Counted from the stretch's first letter, positions 1 to 7,724 are shown. The stretch: 25,047 nt of DNA from UBA5314 sp039679855 (GCA_039679855.1 JBDKUE010000229.1:1-25047), one strand, 5' to 3'. Notes: generated by a model not told the origin, from the letters alone. Translations and numbers: made by a program.

Positions 1-228
1 CTGCGCCGCGACCTGGCAGTGGTCTTCAACCGCAGAGAATGGGTTTCGACCGGCTTTACCCTGCAACAGAAACTGGAGCTGGAAGAGGATGAACAATATT
101 ATCAAAGGCTTTGGAAGCAGTATTACGAAAGTATAGCCATAATAAGCCGCAAAAACCCCAGGCTGCAAAAGCAATTCATGCCCGAGCGCTATTGGAAGCA
201 CCTGGTGGAAAAGAACAGTGTTAAATAA
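1..228 (+). CDS. C-terminal end of a DUF4130/TIGR03915-type protein (5' truncated by window)
   Basis: The first reading frame is open from base 1, so the true start lies upstream of the window. The 75 visible residues end with a tail rich in Trp, Tyr and basic residues: a W-K-Q-Y-Y-E-S-I stretch, then R-K-N-P-R-L-Q, then MPERYWKHL. This matches my memory of the C-terminal end of the DUF4130 family (TIGR03915), annotated as putative DNA metabolism proteins and often found beside radical SAM DNA-repair-like proteins. The assignment rests on this tail alone and no catalytic residue is visible. A GTG at base 19 could serve as a start but is more likely internal. The gene stops at TAA with no obvious terminator before the toxin-antitoxin genes. 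Confidence 0.55.
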   Translation: MRRDLAVVFNRREWVSTGFTLQQKLELEEDEQYYQRLWKQYYESIAIISRKNPRLQKQFMPERYWKHLVEKNSVK

Positions 229-312
229 TTTGATTAGAAGGACCTAAACTTGGTTTCAGTCGTTTAGTAATAGGGAGAGTCCAACAATTAAAACATACTA
301 AAATAATGAAGA

Positions 313-341
313 TTTACTTGCGTAGATACATTGTATATACT
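313..341 (+). promoter_or_regulatory. Putative sigma-A promoter of the mazEF pair
   Basis: TTTACT (-35, 4 of 6 consensus bases) and TATACT (-10, 5 of 6) are separated by exactly 17 bases. Transcription would start only about a dozen bases before the mazE ATG, so the ribosome binding site lies at the very 5' end of the message. The -10 overlaps the palindrome GTATATAC, a plausible operator for autoregulation by the antitoxin; that is inference. Confidence 0.45.
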
Positions 342-360
342 TAAATCGGAGGTGGAATAT

Positions 361-603
361 ATGTATGCAACCATTCAAAAGTGGGGGAACAGCCATGCTA
401 TCCGCATTCCAAAAGGCATATTGGAGGAAGCGGCCTTTTCTGAAAACGACCAGGTTGAGATTAAGGCAGAAAAGGGTTGTATAATCATTAGGCGCCTAAA
501 TAAGAGACACAGAACTCTGAAAGAACGCCTGGACGGATATGAAGGCACTTATAAATGCACGGAATGGGATACTGGCAAACCCAGGGGCGAAGAAATATGG
601 TGA
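361..603 (+). CDS. mazE: MazE-type antitoxin (AbrB-like fold)
   Basis: An 80-residue protein starting MYATIQKWGNSHAIRIPKGIL, the typical swapped-hairpin AbrB/MazE DNA-binding domain (K-W-G-N-S-x-x-I-R-I-P). The acidic C-terminal tail would wrap and neutralise the toxin. The ATG at 361 is preferred to an in-frame TTG thirty bases upstream because it is preceded by GGAGGTGG at a good distance. It overlaps the downstream toxin gene by seven bases, which implies translational coupling and antitoxin-first synthesis. MazE normally binds the promoter alone and with MazF to repress the pair. Family assignment is confident; whether the module is active is not shown by the sequence. Confidence 0.88.
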   Translation: MYATIQKWGNSHAIRIPKGILEEAAFSENDQVEIKAEKGCIIIRRLNKRHRTLKERLDGYEGTYKCTEWDTGKPRGEEIW

Positions 604-935
604 GCAATTACACTCCTGAACAGGGGGATATCATAATTTTAGAATTTGATCCTCAGACAGGACATGAGCAAAAAGGTAAACGTCCCGCGCTTGTAATCAG
701 CACTTATACATTCAACGATTTTACCGGGATTGCCATGGTGTGTCCTATTACCAGAACGAACCGAAATTTCCCATTGCATGTATCCTTAGACGACAGAACT
801 GCAACAACAGGCGTTATTATGTGTGAACAAGCCAAATCGTTGGATATTAAGGTGCGAAATGCGGTTTACAAAGAAAAAGCTCCGGTAGACATTCTCGAAG
901 AAGTACTTGATATAATGCTCGGCTTTTTTGAATAA
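597..935 (+). CDS. mazF: MazF-type mRNA interferase toxin
   Basis: A 112-residue protein close to the length of E. coli MazF (111) and clearly collinear with it. It has the N-terminal G-D-I-I stretch, then F-D-P-Q-T-G-H-E-Q-K-G-K-R-P-A-L-V, which holds the conserved Glu and Arg of the MazF active-site region. It continues with I-T-R-T-N-R and an E-Q-A-K-S-L-D segment before the C-terminal helix. MazF proteins are ribosome-independent endoribonucleases that cleave mRNA at short specific sequences; the recognised sequence cannot be predicted here. The ATG at 597 overlaps the mazE stop and is preceded by a purine-rich AGGGGCGAAG. An in-frame ATG 42 bases upstream lies deep inside mazE and lacks a Shine-Dalgarno site. 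The gene appears intact. Confidence 0.9.
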   Translation: MVSNYTPEQGDIIILEFDPQTGHEQKGKRPALVISTYTFNDFTGIAMVCPITRTNRNFPLHVSLDDRTATTGVIMCEQAKSLDIKVRNAVYKEKAPVDILEEVLDIMLGFFE

Positions 936-1128
936 ACTGAAGTTGGTTTGCTGCACTCTATCACTTTAATGATTTTCCTGATTAGTCTGCTCAATTTTCG
1001 TGCATAACTCCAGTCTCCATTTTTACCCCGATTAAATTATGTCATGCGCCATCTGAAGCAATAATCAGCAAAACGGGTCAAGAAGGATTGGTTATGAATC
1101 GGTTATCCTTCGTTTAGGAGGTGGCGAT

Positions 1129-2034
1129 TTGGAAAACTGGGAGAACATTGAAGCGGTACAGAGGGTTCAGGATTATATTACAGGGCATATTAATGAGTCC
1201 ATAACCCTGTATATGCTGGCCCGGGCAGCCGGGTATTCACCCTGGCATACATCGCGGATATTCAAGGAATATACCGGAAAGACACCCCTGGAGTATATCC
1301 GCCTGTTACGGCTATCCCGGGCCGCGGTGGAGCTCTGGGATGATAAGAAACGCGTGATTGACGTGGCCCTGGACTTTGCCTTCAACTCCCACGAGGGGTT
1401 TACACGGGCCTTTTCGGATCAGTTCGGAGTAACGCCGCAGTACTATCGCAGGAATACGCCCATGATACCGCTGTTTATGCCCAATGGTGTCCGAACCCGT
1501 CACCTCTATATGATGAAAGGGGCGATTAAAATGAAGGAGAAAGCTAATACCAATACCGTTTTCGTCCAGGTTGTGGACCGGCCGGCCAGGAAGCTGATTT
1601 TGAAAAGGGGAGTCAAAGCGGATAATTATTTCGACTATTGCGGCGAAGTTGGCTGCGATATATGGGGAGAATTGTGCAGTATTAAACAGGCTCTCTATGA
1701 ACCGATCGGAATGTGGCTGCCCCAAAACCTGCGCAAAACGGGAACATCGGAGTATGCTCAGGGGGTGGAAGTACCTCTCGATTATGCCGGTGAAATGCCG
1801 GAAGGTTATGAGATGATCGAGCTTCCCCCCTGCATGGTTATGGTTTTCCAGGGACCGCCGTTCAAAGATGAGGAATTTGAAGAGGCTATCATAGATTTGT
1901 GGCAGCTCATGAAGACTTACAATCCCGAACTATACGGGTTCCAGTGGGCTGACCCGGACGGACCCCGTTTCCAACTGGCCCCGGTGGGGGAGCGGGGGTA
2001 TATTGAAGCGAGGCCGGTGAGAAGAGTAGGTTAA
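1129..2034 (+). CDS. AraC-family transcriptional regulator with GyrI-like effector domain
   Basis: A 301-residue two-domain regulator. Residues about 8-107 form the double helix-turn-helix AraC DNA-binding domain, with the Y-M-L-A-R-A-A-G-Y-S-P helix, the first recognition segment, and the typical second signature ending F-G-V-T-P-Q-Y-Y-R-R. Residues about 142-299 resemble the GyrI-like/AraC effector-binding fold, with a PARKLILKRG strand and a V-P-L-D-Y-A-G stretch. This architecture is like Rob and related multidrug or small-molecule sensors. The TTG start is chosen because TAGGAGGTGG lies just upstream; no ATG fits as well. The gene stands alone. Its ligand and targets are unknown; the transporter/nitrogenase-like operon about 1 kb downstream is one possible target, but that is speculation. 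Confidence 0.85.
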   Translation: MENWENIEAVQRVQDYITGHINESITLYMLARAAGYSPWHTSRIFKEYTGKTPLEYIRLLRLSRAAVELWDDKKRVIDVALDFAFNSHEGFTRAFSDQFGVTPQYYRRNTPMIPLFMPNGVRTRHLYMMKGAIKMKEKANTNTVFVQVVDRPARKLILKRGVKADNYFDYCGEVGCDIWGELCSIKQALYEPIGMWLPQNLRKTGTSEYAQGVEVPLDYAGEMPEGYEMIELPPCMVMVFQGPPFKDEEFEEAIIDLWQLMKTYNPELYGFQWADPDGPRFQLAPVGERGYIEARPVRRVG

Positions 2035-2197
2035 TGCAGCGAAAGCTAAGAGAAAATTGGGATATTTTTAGCTGTATTAGGTGGAAATAAATGGATATAA
2101 TATAAGGGCGGATGATGCAGTAGACGCCCTAAAAACGGCTGTTGTGCTCCATAGTATACTAATTATCCGCAATAAAATAGTAAAGCGGGGGATTAAC

Positions 2198-2821
2198 TTG
2201 TTTGGTGGAGCGTTTGGCGAGAGCAGCGTTGTGTTTCAAACTGAATTGGGAAACAAAACCCAGTCGGGCAGCCTGGCTTTGGAAGCGGCCGCCCAGGAAT
2301 GGTACCAGTCTTTGGAGGAATTCCAGGCCACGGCCCGGGAAAAGATCAAACATCTCCAGGAACTGGGTCTGCAATTGGAATACCTGGATCATCAAATCAA
2401 TGTCACCAGGCAGAAAACCAACTTTATTCTTCAGAATCTGTTCAGACCAATAGAAACGACCGCGTCCCAGGATCCAGAAACGGTTAGTGAGACGGTTGGA
2501 CATATAGATGATCAGGAACTTATCTCGAAACTGCAGATTGATAGACAATTCGCCGCCCTGGAGCCCTATCTGAAAGGGGATGAAACGGGAGATGAGGAAC
2601 GCGCCGAGAGGTTCCTGGAAAGGCTGCGTTCAGCCTGGTTAAGTGACTACTTTGTACAGGATGCTCAGTTAGCGGATGAACGGGTTGGCAAATTCCTGGA
2701 AGGGCTGCGGGAAAACTGGCGCAGATTGTGCCGGGAAGCAGACCACCATACTAATGAATTCGACCAGGCCGTTTGGGCCGAGATGTTTTTAGAATCTATG
2801 CAAATGGCCTGGAGTGCTTGA
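2198..2821 (+). CDS. Unrecognised coiled-coil protein with duplicated C-terminal motif
   Basis: I do not recognise this 207-residue protein. It begins with a Gly/Phe-rich patch (FGGAFGE) and has a long Glu/Gln/Lys-rich helical segment at about residues 50-85 that looks coiled-coil. The C-terminal part holds an internal duplication: A-E-R-F-L-E-R-L-R-S-A-W is echoed by E-R-V-G-K-F-L-E-G-L-R-E-N-W about 35 residues later, and a third related F-L-E-S-M-Q-M-A-W occurs at the end. No signal peptide or membrane segment is visible. The TTG at 2198 is preferred because GCGGGGGAT precedes it; the frame is open back to a GTG at 2081, which would add 39 residues lacking a good ribosome site. The gene is followed directly by a strong terminator, so it is a separate unit. 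Confidence 0.6.
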   Translation: MFGGAFGESSVVFQTELGNKTQSGSLALEAAAQEWYQSLEEFQATAREKIKHLQELGLQLEYLDHQINVTRQKTNFILQNLFRPIETTASQDPETVSETVGHIDDQELISKLQIDRQFAALEPYLKGDETGDEERAERFLERLRSAWLSDYFVQDAQLADERVGKFLEGLRENWRRLCREADHHTNEFDQAVWAEMFLESMQMAWSA

Positions 2822-2853
2822 GCACCGGTTTTATAAACAAAATATTTGATTGG

Positions 2854-2888
2854 AAACCTGGAGGGACGGTGTTATCTCCAGGTTTTTT
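2854..2888 (+). terminator. Rho-independent terminator
   Basis: A perfect 10-base stem (AAACCTGGAG / CTCCAGGTTT) with a 12-base loop runs into TTTTTT. It ends the transcript of the coiled-coil gene and isolates the downstream operon. Confidence 0.85.
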
Positions 2889-2961
2889 AATTCCAGCTTC
2901 ATGATCCTCCTTTATCACAACTTTGCCAGCCTGTTTAAGACCTTTTAATTTGCCTTAAAAA

Positions 2962-3050
2962 ACAAAACATGACAAAACAAAGTGAAAAAGTGCACTAACC
3001 ATACAAAACTATACATAAACACACAAAACCCAACAAAGTTATTGTATAAT
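2962..3050 (+). promoter_or_regulatory. Putative activator-dependent promoter of the transporter/nitrogenase-like operon
   Basis: A perfect TATAAT -10 box lies at 3045-3050, about 67 bases before the first gene, but no good -35 box stands at the right distance. Instead, four identical heptamers ACAAAAC start at 2962, 2972, 3003 and 3023, with spacings of 10, 31 and 20 bases, close to whole helical turns. The last copy overlaps the -35 position. This pattern is what a class II activator site would look like. No cobalamin riboswitch, Fur box or T-box was found in this leader. Confidence 0.4.
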
Positions 3051-3116
3051 TAGTTCTAACAAAATGACGCCAGCAAGAGCCGGCGAGCAATTCTAGCAGC
3101 TATGGGAGGAATCGAG

Positions 3117-4235
3117 ATGTTAAAAGGCCGTTCCAGGACGACAATCGTAAAAGGGGTATCAATCTTGCTGTGCCTTTGGCTGGCAGTAGCGATGTTGGGA
3201 GGCTGCTCCAGTAAAACGACTGGCACCTCCGCTCCGGCGGACCCTAATACCCGGGTAATAACGGATATGGCGGGAAGGCAGGTTGCTATTCCTGTGAAAG
3301 TCAATACCGTATACTGCGCTGTACCTACCGCCGAAGCCATGGTTTATTCCCTGGCTCCTGAGAAGATGGCGGCCTGGGTAAATGCTCCTTCAGATGATGC
3401 CAAGAAGTATTTAGGTGAAAAGGCAAAAGCGTTGCCGGTTATGGGCGGTTGGATGGGGGAAAAATGCACCGCCAATCTGGAGGAAATCGCCAAGCTGGCC
3501 CCCGATCTGATTGTATTTATGTCCCCCGTTGATGATTCTGCCAAACAGACTGCCGATAGCATTACGGCTCAAACCAAACGACCGGTGGTGGTTATGGATT
3601 CCACACTCCCGCAAACGGCTAAAATGTACCGCTTGATGGGGGATCTTCTAGGCGTGCAGGAACGGGCTGAAAAATTGGCCGGTTATTATGAAAAGAAAAT
3701 CGGTGCAGTCAACGAGATGGTTGCCAGAATCCCGGAAGATAAACGAGTGCGTGTATATTATGCGGAGGGTACCGGTGGTTTAGCGACCGATCCGGCCGGT
3801 TCTACCCATACGGAGCTTTTAGATTTAGTTAGGGGTATAAACGTCGCCAATGTCCAGGCCAAAAGCGGGCAGGGTATGTCTTCCGTTTCAATGGAGCAGG
3901 TGCTCTCCTGGAATCCGGATGTTATACTGGTCAGCTCTTCAACTGGAGGGGAAAAGAACTATCAAACGATTTTAACCGATCCTTCCTGGAGTCAGGTCAA
4001 TGCGATTAAGAACGGCAAGGTCTATATGACCCCATTGAATCCCTTTGGCTGGTTTGACCGCCCCCCCAACATCATGAGAATTATCGGGATGCAGTGGATT
4101 GGAAATGTATTGTACCCGGAATATGTGAAGATTGATTTGAACCAGGAAGTCAAGGAGTTCTTTGCTCTCTATTACAATCAGAACCTGACTGACGAGCAGG
4201 TTAGGGAATTGCTCAAAAACGCGGTACCTAAATAG
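3117..4235 (+). CDS. ABC transporter substrate-binding lipoprotein (iron-complex/cobalamin-type)
   Basis: A 372-residue extracytoplasmic solute-binding protein. A basic N terminus and hydrophobic segment lead to the lipobox LGGC, with Cys30 as the lipidated residue, so the mature protein is tethered outside the membrane. It then has the Peripla_BP_2 (BtuF/FecB/FhuD-like) pattern: V-I-T-D-M-A-G-R-Q-V near the mature N terminus, L-A-P-D-L-I-V-F in lobe one, and W-N-P-D-V-I-L-V in lobe two. This class carries metal chelates such as siderophores, heme, cobalamin or oxyanions; the ligand cannot be read from the sequence. The ATG at 3117, preceded by GGGAGGA at six bases, is favoured over an ATG fifteen bases upstream that contains that ribosome site. 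It is the first gene of the operon, separated from its permease by a palindromic element. Confidence 0.88.
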   Translation: MLKGRSRTTIVKGVSILLCLWLAVAMLGGCSSKTTGTSAPADPNTRVITDMAGRQVAIPVKVNTVYCAVPTAEAMVYSLAPEKMAAWVNAPSDDAKKYLGEKAKALPVMGGWMGEKCTANLEEIAKLAPDLIVFMSPVDDSAKQTADSITAQTKRPVVVMDSTLPQTAKMYRLMGDLLGVQERAEKLAGYYEKKIGAVNEMVARIPEDKRVRVYYAEGTGGLATDPAGSTHTELLDLVRGINVANVQAKSGQGMSSVSMEQVLSWNPDVILVSSSTGGEKNYQTILTDPSWSQVNAIKNGKVYMTPLNPFGWFDRPPNIMRIIGMQWIGNVLYPEYVKIDLNQEVKEFFALYYNQNLTDEQVRELLKNAVPK

Positions 4236-4246
4236 ATTACTGAAAT

Positions 4247-4337
4247 GAGGTAGGGGACGGTTCTTCAACTCATTTTCACCCGGTTCGGTGATTATTTTAC
4301 CCTTTCAAAGTGAGTTGAAGAACCGTCCCTTAACCTC
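4247..4337. repeat. Palindromic MITE/REP-like element inside the operon
   Basis: Two perfect 19-base arms, GGGACGGTTCTTCAACTCA and its reverse complement, occupy 4254-4272 and 4311-4329 around a 38-base centre. Outer GAGGT/ACCTC bases extend the pairing with a small asymmetry. The element fills most of the gap between the binding-protein gene and the permease. There is no T-tract, so it is not a classical terminator. GGGGACGGTT-type palindromes recall REP-like repeats of Clostridia (established only by memory). It could act as an mRNA-processing or partial attenuation site. Confidence 0.7.
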
Positions 4338-4353
4338 GTCTGGAGTTTTATTG

Positions 4354-5439
4354 ATGCGGCATCTTAATATGGCAAATGATGATAATGTTCATGGACAGGC
4401 AACAGCGGGTCATCCAAAGCTCAAACCAGCGAAGCGCCAACTAGTGCTGGTAGTTTTATTCATAGTACTGGTCGCGGTGTTCCTATGGTCGTTTACGGTT
4501 GGCCGCTACGCGGTCCCGTTGCCAGACCTGCTCACGGTGTTTTTTCGGAAGATGTTCGGGCTTTCGGCCACCTGGTCGGCCACCCTGGAAACGGTGCTGT
4601 TCAATATCAGAATACCGCGGATAATAGTAGCTTTAATTATAGGCGCCGCGTTGTCCGCTTCGGGTGCGGCCTATCAAGGTTTGTTCCGTAATCCCATGGT
4701 GTCACCGGATATCCTGGGGGCGGCGGCAGGAGCAGGTTTCGGCGCGGCCATGGCCATTCTGTATTCCGCTGGGAGTATTACTATTCAACTGGTGGCATTT
4801 ATATGTGGAATTCTGGCGGTTACAACCACCTATTTCGTCAGCCGGCTTATTTCCAAGGGCCATAATTCCGTCCTGGTATTGGTCTTGACCGGTATGGTGG
4901 TTACCAGCCTGTTCAGCGCCTTTATTTCCCTGGCCAAATATACGGCCGATCCCAACAACAAGCTGCCGGAAATAACCTTCTGGCTATTGGGGGGACTGGC
5001 TTCGATAACGGCCAAAAACATCAAGTTGATTCTTATTCCCTTTATAATCGGGATAATTCCCATGTTTCTGTTTCGCTACAAGCTCAACGCCCTTTCTTTC
5101 GGGGACGAAGAAGCCCAGGCTCTGGGCGTGGACACCAAAAAGATGCGCTTTATATATATCTTTTCGGCCACCCTGCTTACCGCCTCGTCCGTAGCCACCG
5201 GTGGCATGATCGGGTGGGTGGGGCTGGTTATTCCCCACCTGGCCAGGATGCTGGTGGGTCCCAACTACAAGTATATGCTGCCCGCTTCGGTAATGCTGGG
5301 AGGGGCCTATTTATTATTGATCGACGATCTTTCGCGCACCCTTTTTATGGTTGAAATACCGCTGTCAATATTGACGGCGATCATCGGTGCGCCGTTCTTT
5401 ATATACCTGTTATTTAAAGGGAGGGATACGTGGGTATGA
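4354..5439 (+). CDS. FecCD/BtuC-type ABC transporter permease
   Basis: A 361-residue polytopic membrane protein of the FecCD family, with about ten predicted membrane segments after a short cytoplasmic N terminus. Family hallmarks are R-I-P-R-I-I-V-A-L-I-I-G-A-A-L-S-A-S-G, then Y-Q-G-L-F-R-N-P, the coupling-loop region L-G-V-D-T-K-K, and G-W-V-G-L-V-I-P-H-L-A-R near the C terminus. As a homodimer it would form the channel for the substrate delivered by the upstream lipoprotein. The ATG at 4354 follows GGAG at eight bases; an ATG fifteen bases later is an alternative, and the open frame upstream runs through the palindrome and is not counted. Its stop overlaps the start region of the ATPase gene, indicating translational coupling. 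Confidence 0.9.
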   Translation: MRHLNMANDDNVHGQATAGHPKLKPAKRQLVLVVLFIVLVAVFLWSFTVGRYAVPLPDLLTVFFRKMFGLSATWSATLETVLFNIRIPRIIVALIIGAALSASGAAYQGLFRNPMVSPDILGAAAGAGFGAAMAILYSAGSITIQLVAFICGILAVTTTYFVSRLISKGHNSVLVLVLTGMVVTSLFSAFISLAKYTADPNNKLPEITFWLLGGLASITAKNIKLILIPFIIGIIPMFLFRYKLNALSFGDEEAQALGVDTKKMRFIYIFSATLLTASSVATGGMIGWVGLVIPHLARMLVGPNYKYMLPASVMLGGAYLLLIDDLSRTLFMVEIPLSILTAIIGAPFFIYLLFKGRDTWV

Positions 5440-6218
5440 TGCTGGAGATTAAGGAGGCATCTATTGGCTATCGCCAGAGGACCATCCTCAACAACATTTC
5501 TTTTACCGTGGATGATGGGGATATGCTGTGCCTGCTCGGACCCAACGGGGTTGGAAAAACGACTCTATTCAAATCCATACTGGGCTTTATCAGCCTGAAA
5601 AGCGGGGAAATAAGCCTGGATGGAAAGAACATCAAAAAGTGGTCCAAGCCCTGCATGGCCAAAGTGATCGGATATGTACCCCAGGCCCATACACCGCCCT
5701 TTCCCTATACCGTGATGGACGTGGTCTTGATGGGCCGGATTGCCCATCTGGGAAACTTTTCATCACCCTCTCGAAATGATGTCAGGATTGCCGAAGAATC
5801 GCTGGAAAGGCTCGGCGTCTCCTTTTTGAAGGACCGGACCTATTCAGAGATAAGCGGGGGGGAACGGCAGATGGTGCTTATTGCACGCGCCCTGACCCAA
5901 CAGCCGCAGCTGCTTATCCTCGATGAGCCCACCTCCAACCTGGATTACGGCAACCAGGTCAGGGTGCTCTTGCAGATCAAAAGGCTGTCCGAAGAGGATG
6001 GCATCGGGGTGGTAATGACCTCTCATTTCCCCGATCACGCCTTCCTCTGCTCCTCTCAAGTGGCTTTGCTGAACCAGCACGGTTTTGAGCTCGGCAGTGC
6101 CGACGACATCATTACAGAAGACAATATGCGAGAGACATATGGGATCAACGTACGTATAACTAGTCTGGCCGACAATAAGGGAATGGATGTGAAAAGCTGC
6201 GTACCCCTGGCCAACTGA
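5430..6218 (+). CDS. ABC transporter ATP-binding protein (FepC/BtuD-type)
   Basis: A 262-residue cytoplasmic ATPase that powers the permease. All nucleotide-binding motifs are intact: Walker A GPNGVGKTT (residues 37-45), Q-loop Gln85, signature SGGERQ (142-147), Walker B LLILDEP (161-167), D-loop SNLD, and the switch His in T-S-H-F-P. The FepC/BtuD subfamily is supported by the neighbouring FecCD permease and by the V-M-D-V-V-L-M-G-R segment. The start is uncertain: a GTG at 5430 lies five bases after GGAGG, whereas ATGs at 5436 and 5439 are further away. All overlap the end of the permease. It completes a three-part importer whose cytoplasmic side leads straight into a methyltransferase and nitrogenase-like enzymes. 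Confidence 0.93.
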   Translation: MGMMLEIKEASIGYRQRTILNNISFTVDDGDMLCLLGPNGVGKTTLFKSILGFISLKSGEISLDGKNIKKWSKPCMAKVIGYVPQAHTPPFPYTVMDVVLMGRIAHLGNFSSPSRNDVRIAEESLERLGVSFLKDRTYSEISGGERQMVLIARALTQQPQLLILDEPTSNLDYGNQVRVLLQIKRLSEEDGIGVVMTSHFPDHAFLCSSQVALLNQHGFELGSADDIITEDNMRETYGINVRITSLADNKGMDVKSCVPLAN

Positions 6219-6239
6219 TTTTAGGACGGAGTGAATCTT

Positions 6240-6878
6240 TTGAACAAAAAAGAGCAATTTGACAAGATCGCCCGGGAAATATTTTTCCCGATCTACGAAG
6301 TAATAGCTAAAGATGCCTTGAAAATGGCGGGAAAGACCAGCGGCGCCTGCCTGGATGTCGGCAGCGGGGGCGGGCACCTGGGCTTGAACGTGGCCCTGGC
6401 TAGTCAAATGCATGTTATGCTGCTCGATCTGGAGGAGGATGCCCTGAAAATAGCCAGCCAGCGAATCAAGGACTGGGGCTTGGAAGATAGAGCCTCATTG
6501 ATGGTTGGAGACGTCCGCCATATAAACTGGCCGGATGATCGTTTTGACTTGATCGTGAGCCGGGGCTCGATAGGATTTTGGGGGGAGCGGCAGGAGATGA
6601 AGCGGGCTTTCTCAGAAATATACCGGGTGCTGGCACCGGGCGGCAGTACCTATATCGGCAAAGGCTTTGGCAATGCCGAACTGGCTAAAGAGATTGTAGC
6701 TAAAATGAAGGTCCTGCATCCCGAGTGGCCCCAAAACGTAAAAGATGCCACCAACCAGTTTAAAGCTCCGGATTATGCTGAATTTCTGGACGAATTGGGG
6801 ATTGAGGCAGAGATTATAGATGACGAACGGGGTGTCTGGGTCATGATGAAAAAACCACCCGGGTCTTCCCTGGTTTGA
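6240..6878 (+). CDS. Class I SAM-dependent methyltransferase embedded in the operon
   Basis: A 212-residue Rossmann-fold methyltransferase. Motif I is LDVGSGGGHLG, the acidic end of strand two is L-L-D-L-E-E-D, motif III is D-V-R-H-I-N-W-P-D, and F-D-L-I-V-S-R-G-S-I-G-F-W follows; all fit the UbiE/Methyltransf_11 group. The acceptor is unknown. A TTG at 6240 with GGAGTG six bases upstream is chosen; a GTG at 6231 is a near-equal alternative. It starts about twenty bases after the ATPase stop and ends nine bases before the NifH-like gene, so it belongs to the same transcript. This suggests that it modifies the imported compound or the product of the nitrogenase-like enzyme. That role is inferred from position only. 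Confidence 0.85.
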   Translation: MNKKEQFDKIAREIFFPIYEVIAKDALKMAGKTSGACLDVGSGGGHLGLNVALASQMHVMLLDLEEDALKIASQRIKDWGLEDRASLMVGDVRHINWPDDRFDLIVSRGSIGFWGERQEMKRAFSEIYRVLAPGGSTYIGKGFGNAELAKEIVAKMKVLHPEWPQNVKDATNQFKAPDYAEFLDELGIEAEIIDDERGVWVMMKKPPGSSLV

Positions 6879-6887
6879 GGAGAAAGC

Positions 6888-7724
6888 ATGGATAAGGACA
6901 TTACCAGACGCAGGCAGGTTGCCATATACGGCAAGGGCGGCATCGGCAAATCCACTATCACCCAGAACCTGGCGGCGGCCCTGGCCAATATGAATAAAGT
7001 GATAATGCAGATAGGTTGTGATCCCAAGGCTGATTCCACCCGTATGCTGATTGGCGGAAAAAGGCAGCGAAGCGTTTTGGACGCCTTGCGCGAATCCGGC
7101 GAAGTCAAGCTGACCGAGGTGGTCAAAACCGGTTTTGGTGGCGTTCGCTGTGTCGAGTCGGGAGGACCCGAGCCCGGGGTGGGCTGTGCCGGCCGGGGTA
7201 TCATCACTTCCATAGATCTGCTGGAAAGCCTGGGAGCCTATACAGATGATCTCGACTATATATTTTACGATGTTTTAGGAGATGTGGTATGCGGCGGGTT
7301 TGCCATGCCCATAAGGGAAGGGAAGGCCCGGGAAATCTACATTGTCACTTCAGGTGAGATGATGTCCATGTACGCCGCCAACAACATCTGCAAGGGAATA
7401 AAGAAGTTTGCCGTAAGCGGCGGCGCCCGCCTGGGCGGCATCATCGGCAATGCCCGGCGGGTCGATAATGAAGAGGATGTGATCAGGGCTTTTGCTGAAC
7501 GGCTGGGCAGCCGGATGATTAAGTTCATTCCCTGGGACGGTATAGTCCACCATGCAGAAAGAAACAGACAGACCGTAGTCCAATATGCACCCGATTCAAT
7601 TCAGGCTCGGATTTATCATGATTTGGCCTACAGCATAGACACCAACCAGGAATTTGTGGTACCCCGGCCTATAGAGATGGAGGAGCTGGAAGACCTGGCT
7701 GGTCGGTGGGGGGATATAAACTGA
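6888..7724 (+). CDS. NifH-like iron protein (nitrogenase-superfamily reductase component)
   Basis: A 278-residue homologue of nitrogenase iron protein, also like BchL/ChlL and CfbC. Walker A is GKGGIGKST (residues 15-23), followed by the family motif G-C-D-P-K-A-D-S-T. The two cysteines that bridge the [4Fe-4S] cluster across the homodimer are present: Cys100 in GVGCAGRG and Cys135 in DVLGDVVCGG. Arg103 occupies the position that is ADP-ribosylated in some diazotrophs. The protein should therefore pass electrons, driven by MgATP, to the two downstream proteins. The ATG follows GAGGAGAA. The gene is overlapped at its last base by the NifD-like start. I leave the symbol blank because the partner proteins do not look like a true nitrogenase. 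Confidence 0.93.
   Translation: MDKDITRRRQVAIYGKGGIGKSTITQNLAAALANMNKVIMQIGCDPKADSTRMLIGGKRQRSVLDALRESGEVKLTEVVKTGFGGVRCVESGGPEPGVGCAGRGIITSIDLLESLGAYTDDLDYIFYDVLGDVVCGGFAMPIREGKAREIYIVTSGEMMSMYAANNICKGIKKFAVSGGARLGGIIGNARRVDNEEDVIRAFAERLGSRMIKFIPWDGIVHHAERNRQTVVQYAPDSIQARIYHDLAYSIDTNQEFVVPRPIEMEELEDLAGRWGDIN

Noticed and set aside
1173..1725. Overlapping minus-strand frames opposite the AraC-type gene
   Set aside because: They are antisense shadows of a well-supported gene with no ribosome sites or family motifs; the same applies to other long opposite-strand frames across the window.
2889..3116. Cobalamin riboswitch or Fur box upstream of the metal-chelate-type importer
   Set aside because: No B12-box-like sequence, conserved helix set or Fur-type palindrome was found; only A/C-rich repeats and a TATAAT are present.
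4288..4353. Upstream extension of the permease frame into the palindromic element
   Set aside because: It would place the N terminus in the repeat without a ribosome site, whereas ATG 4354 has GGAG at a normal distance.
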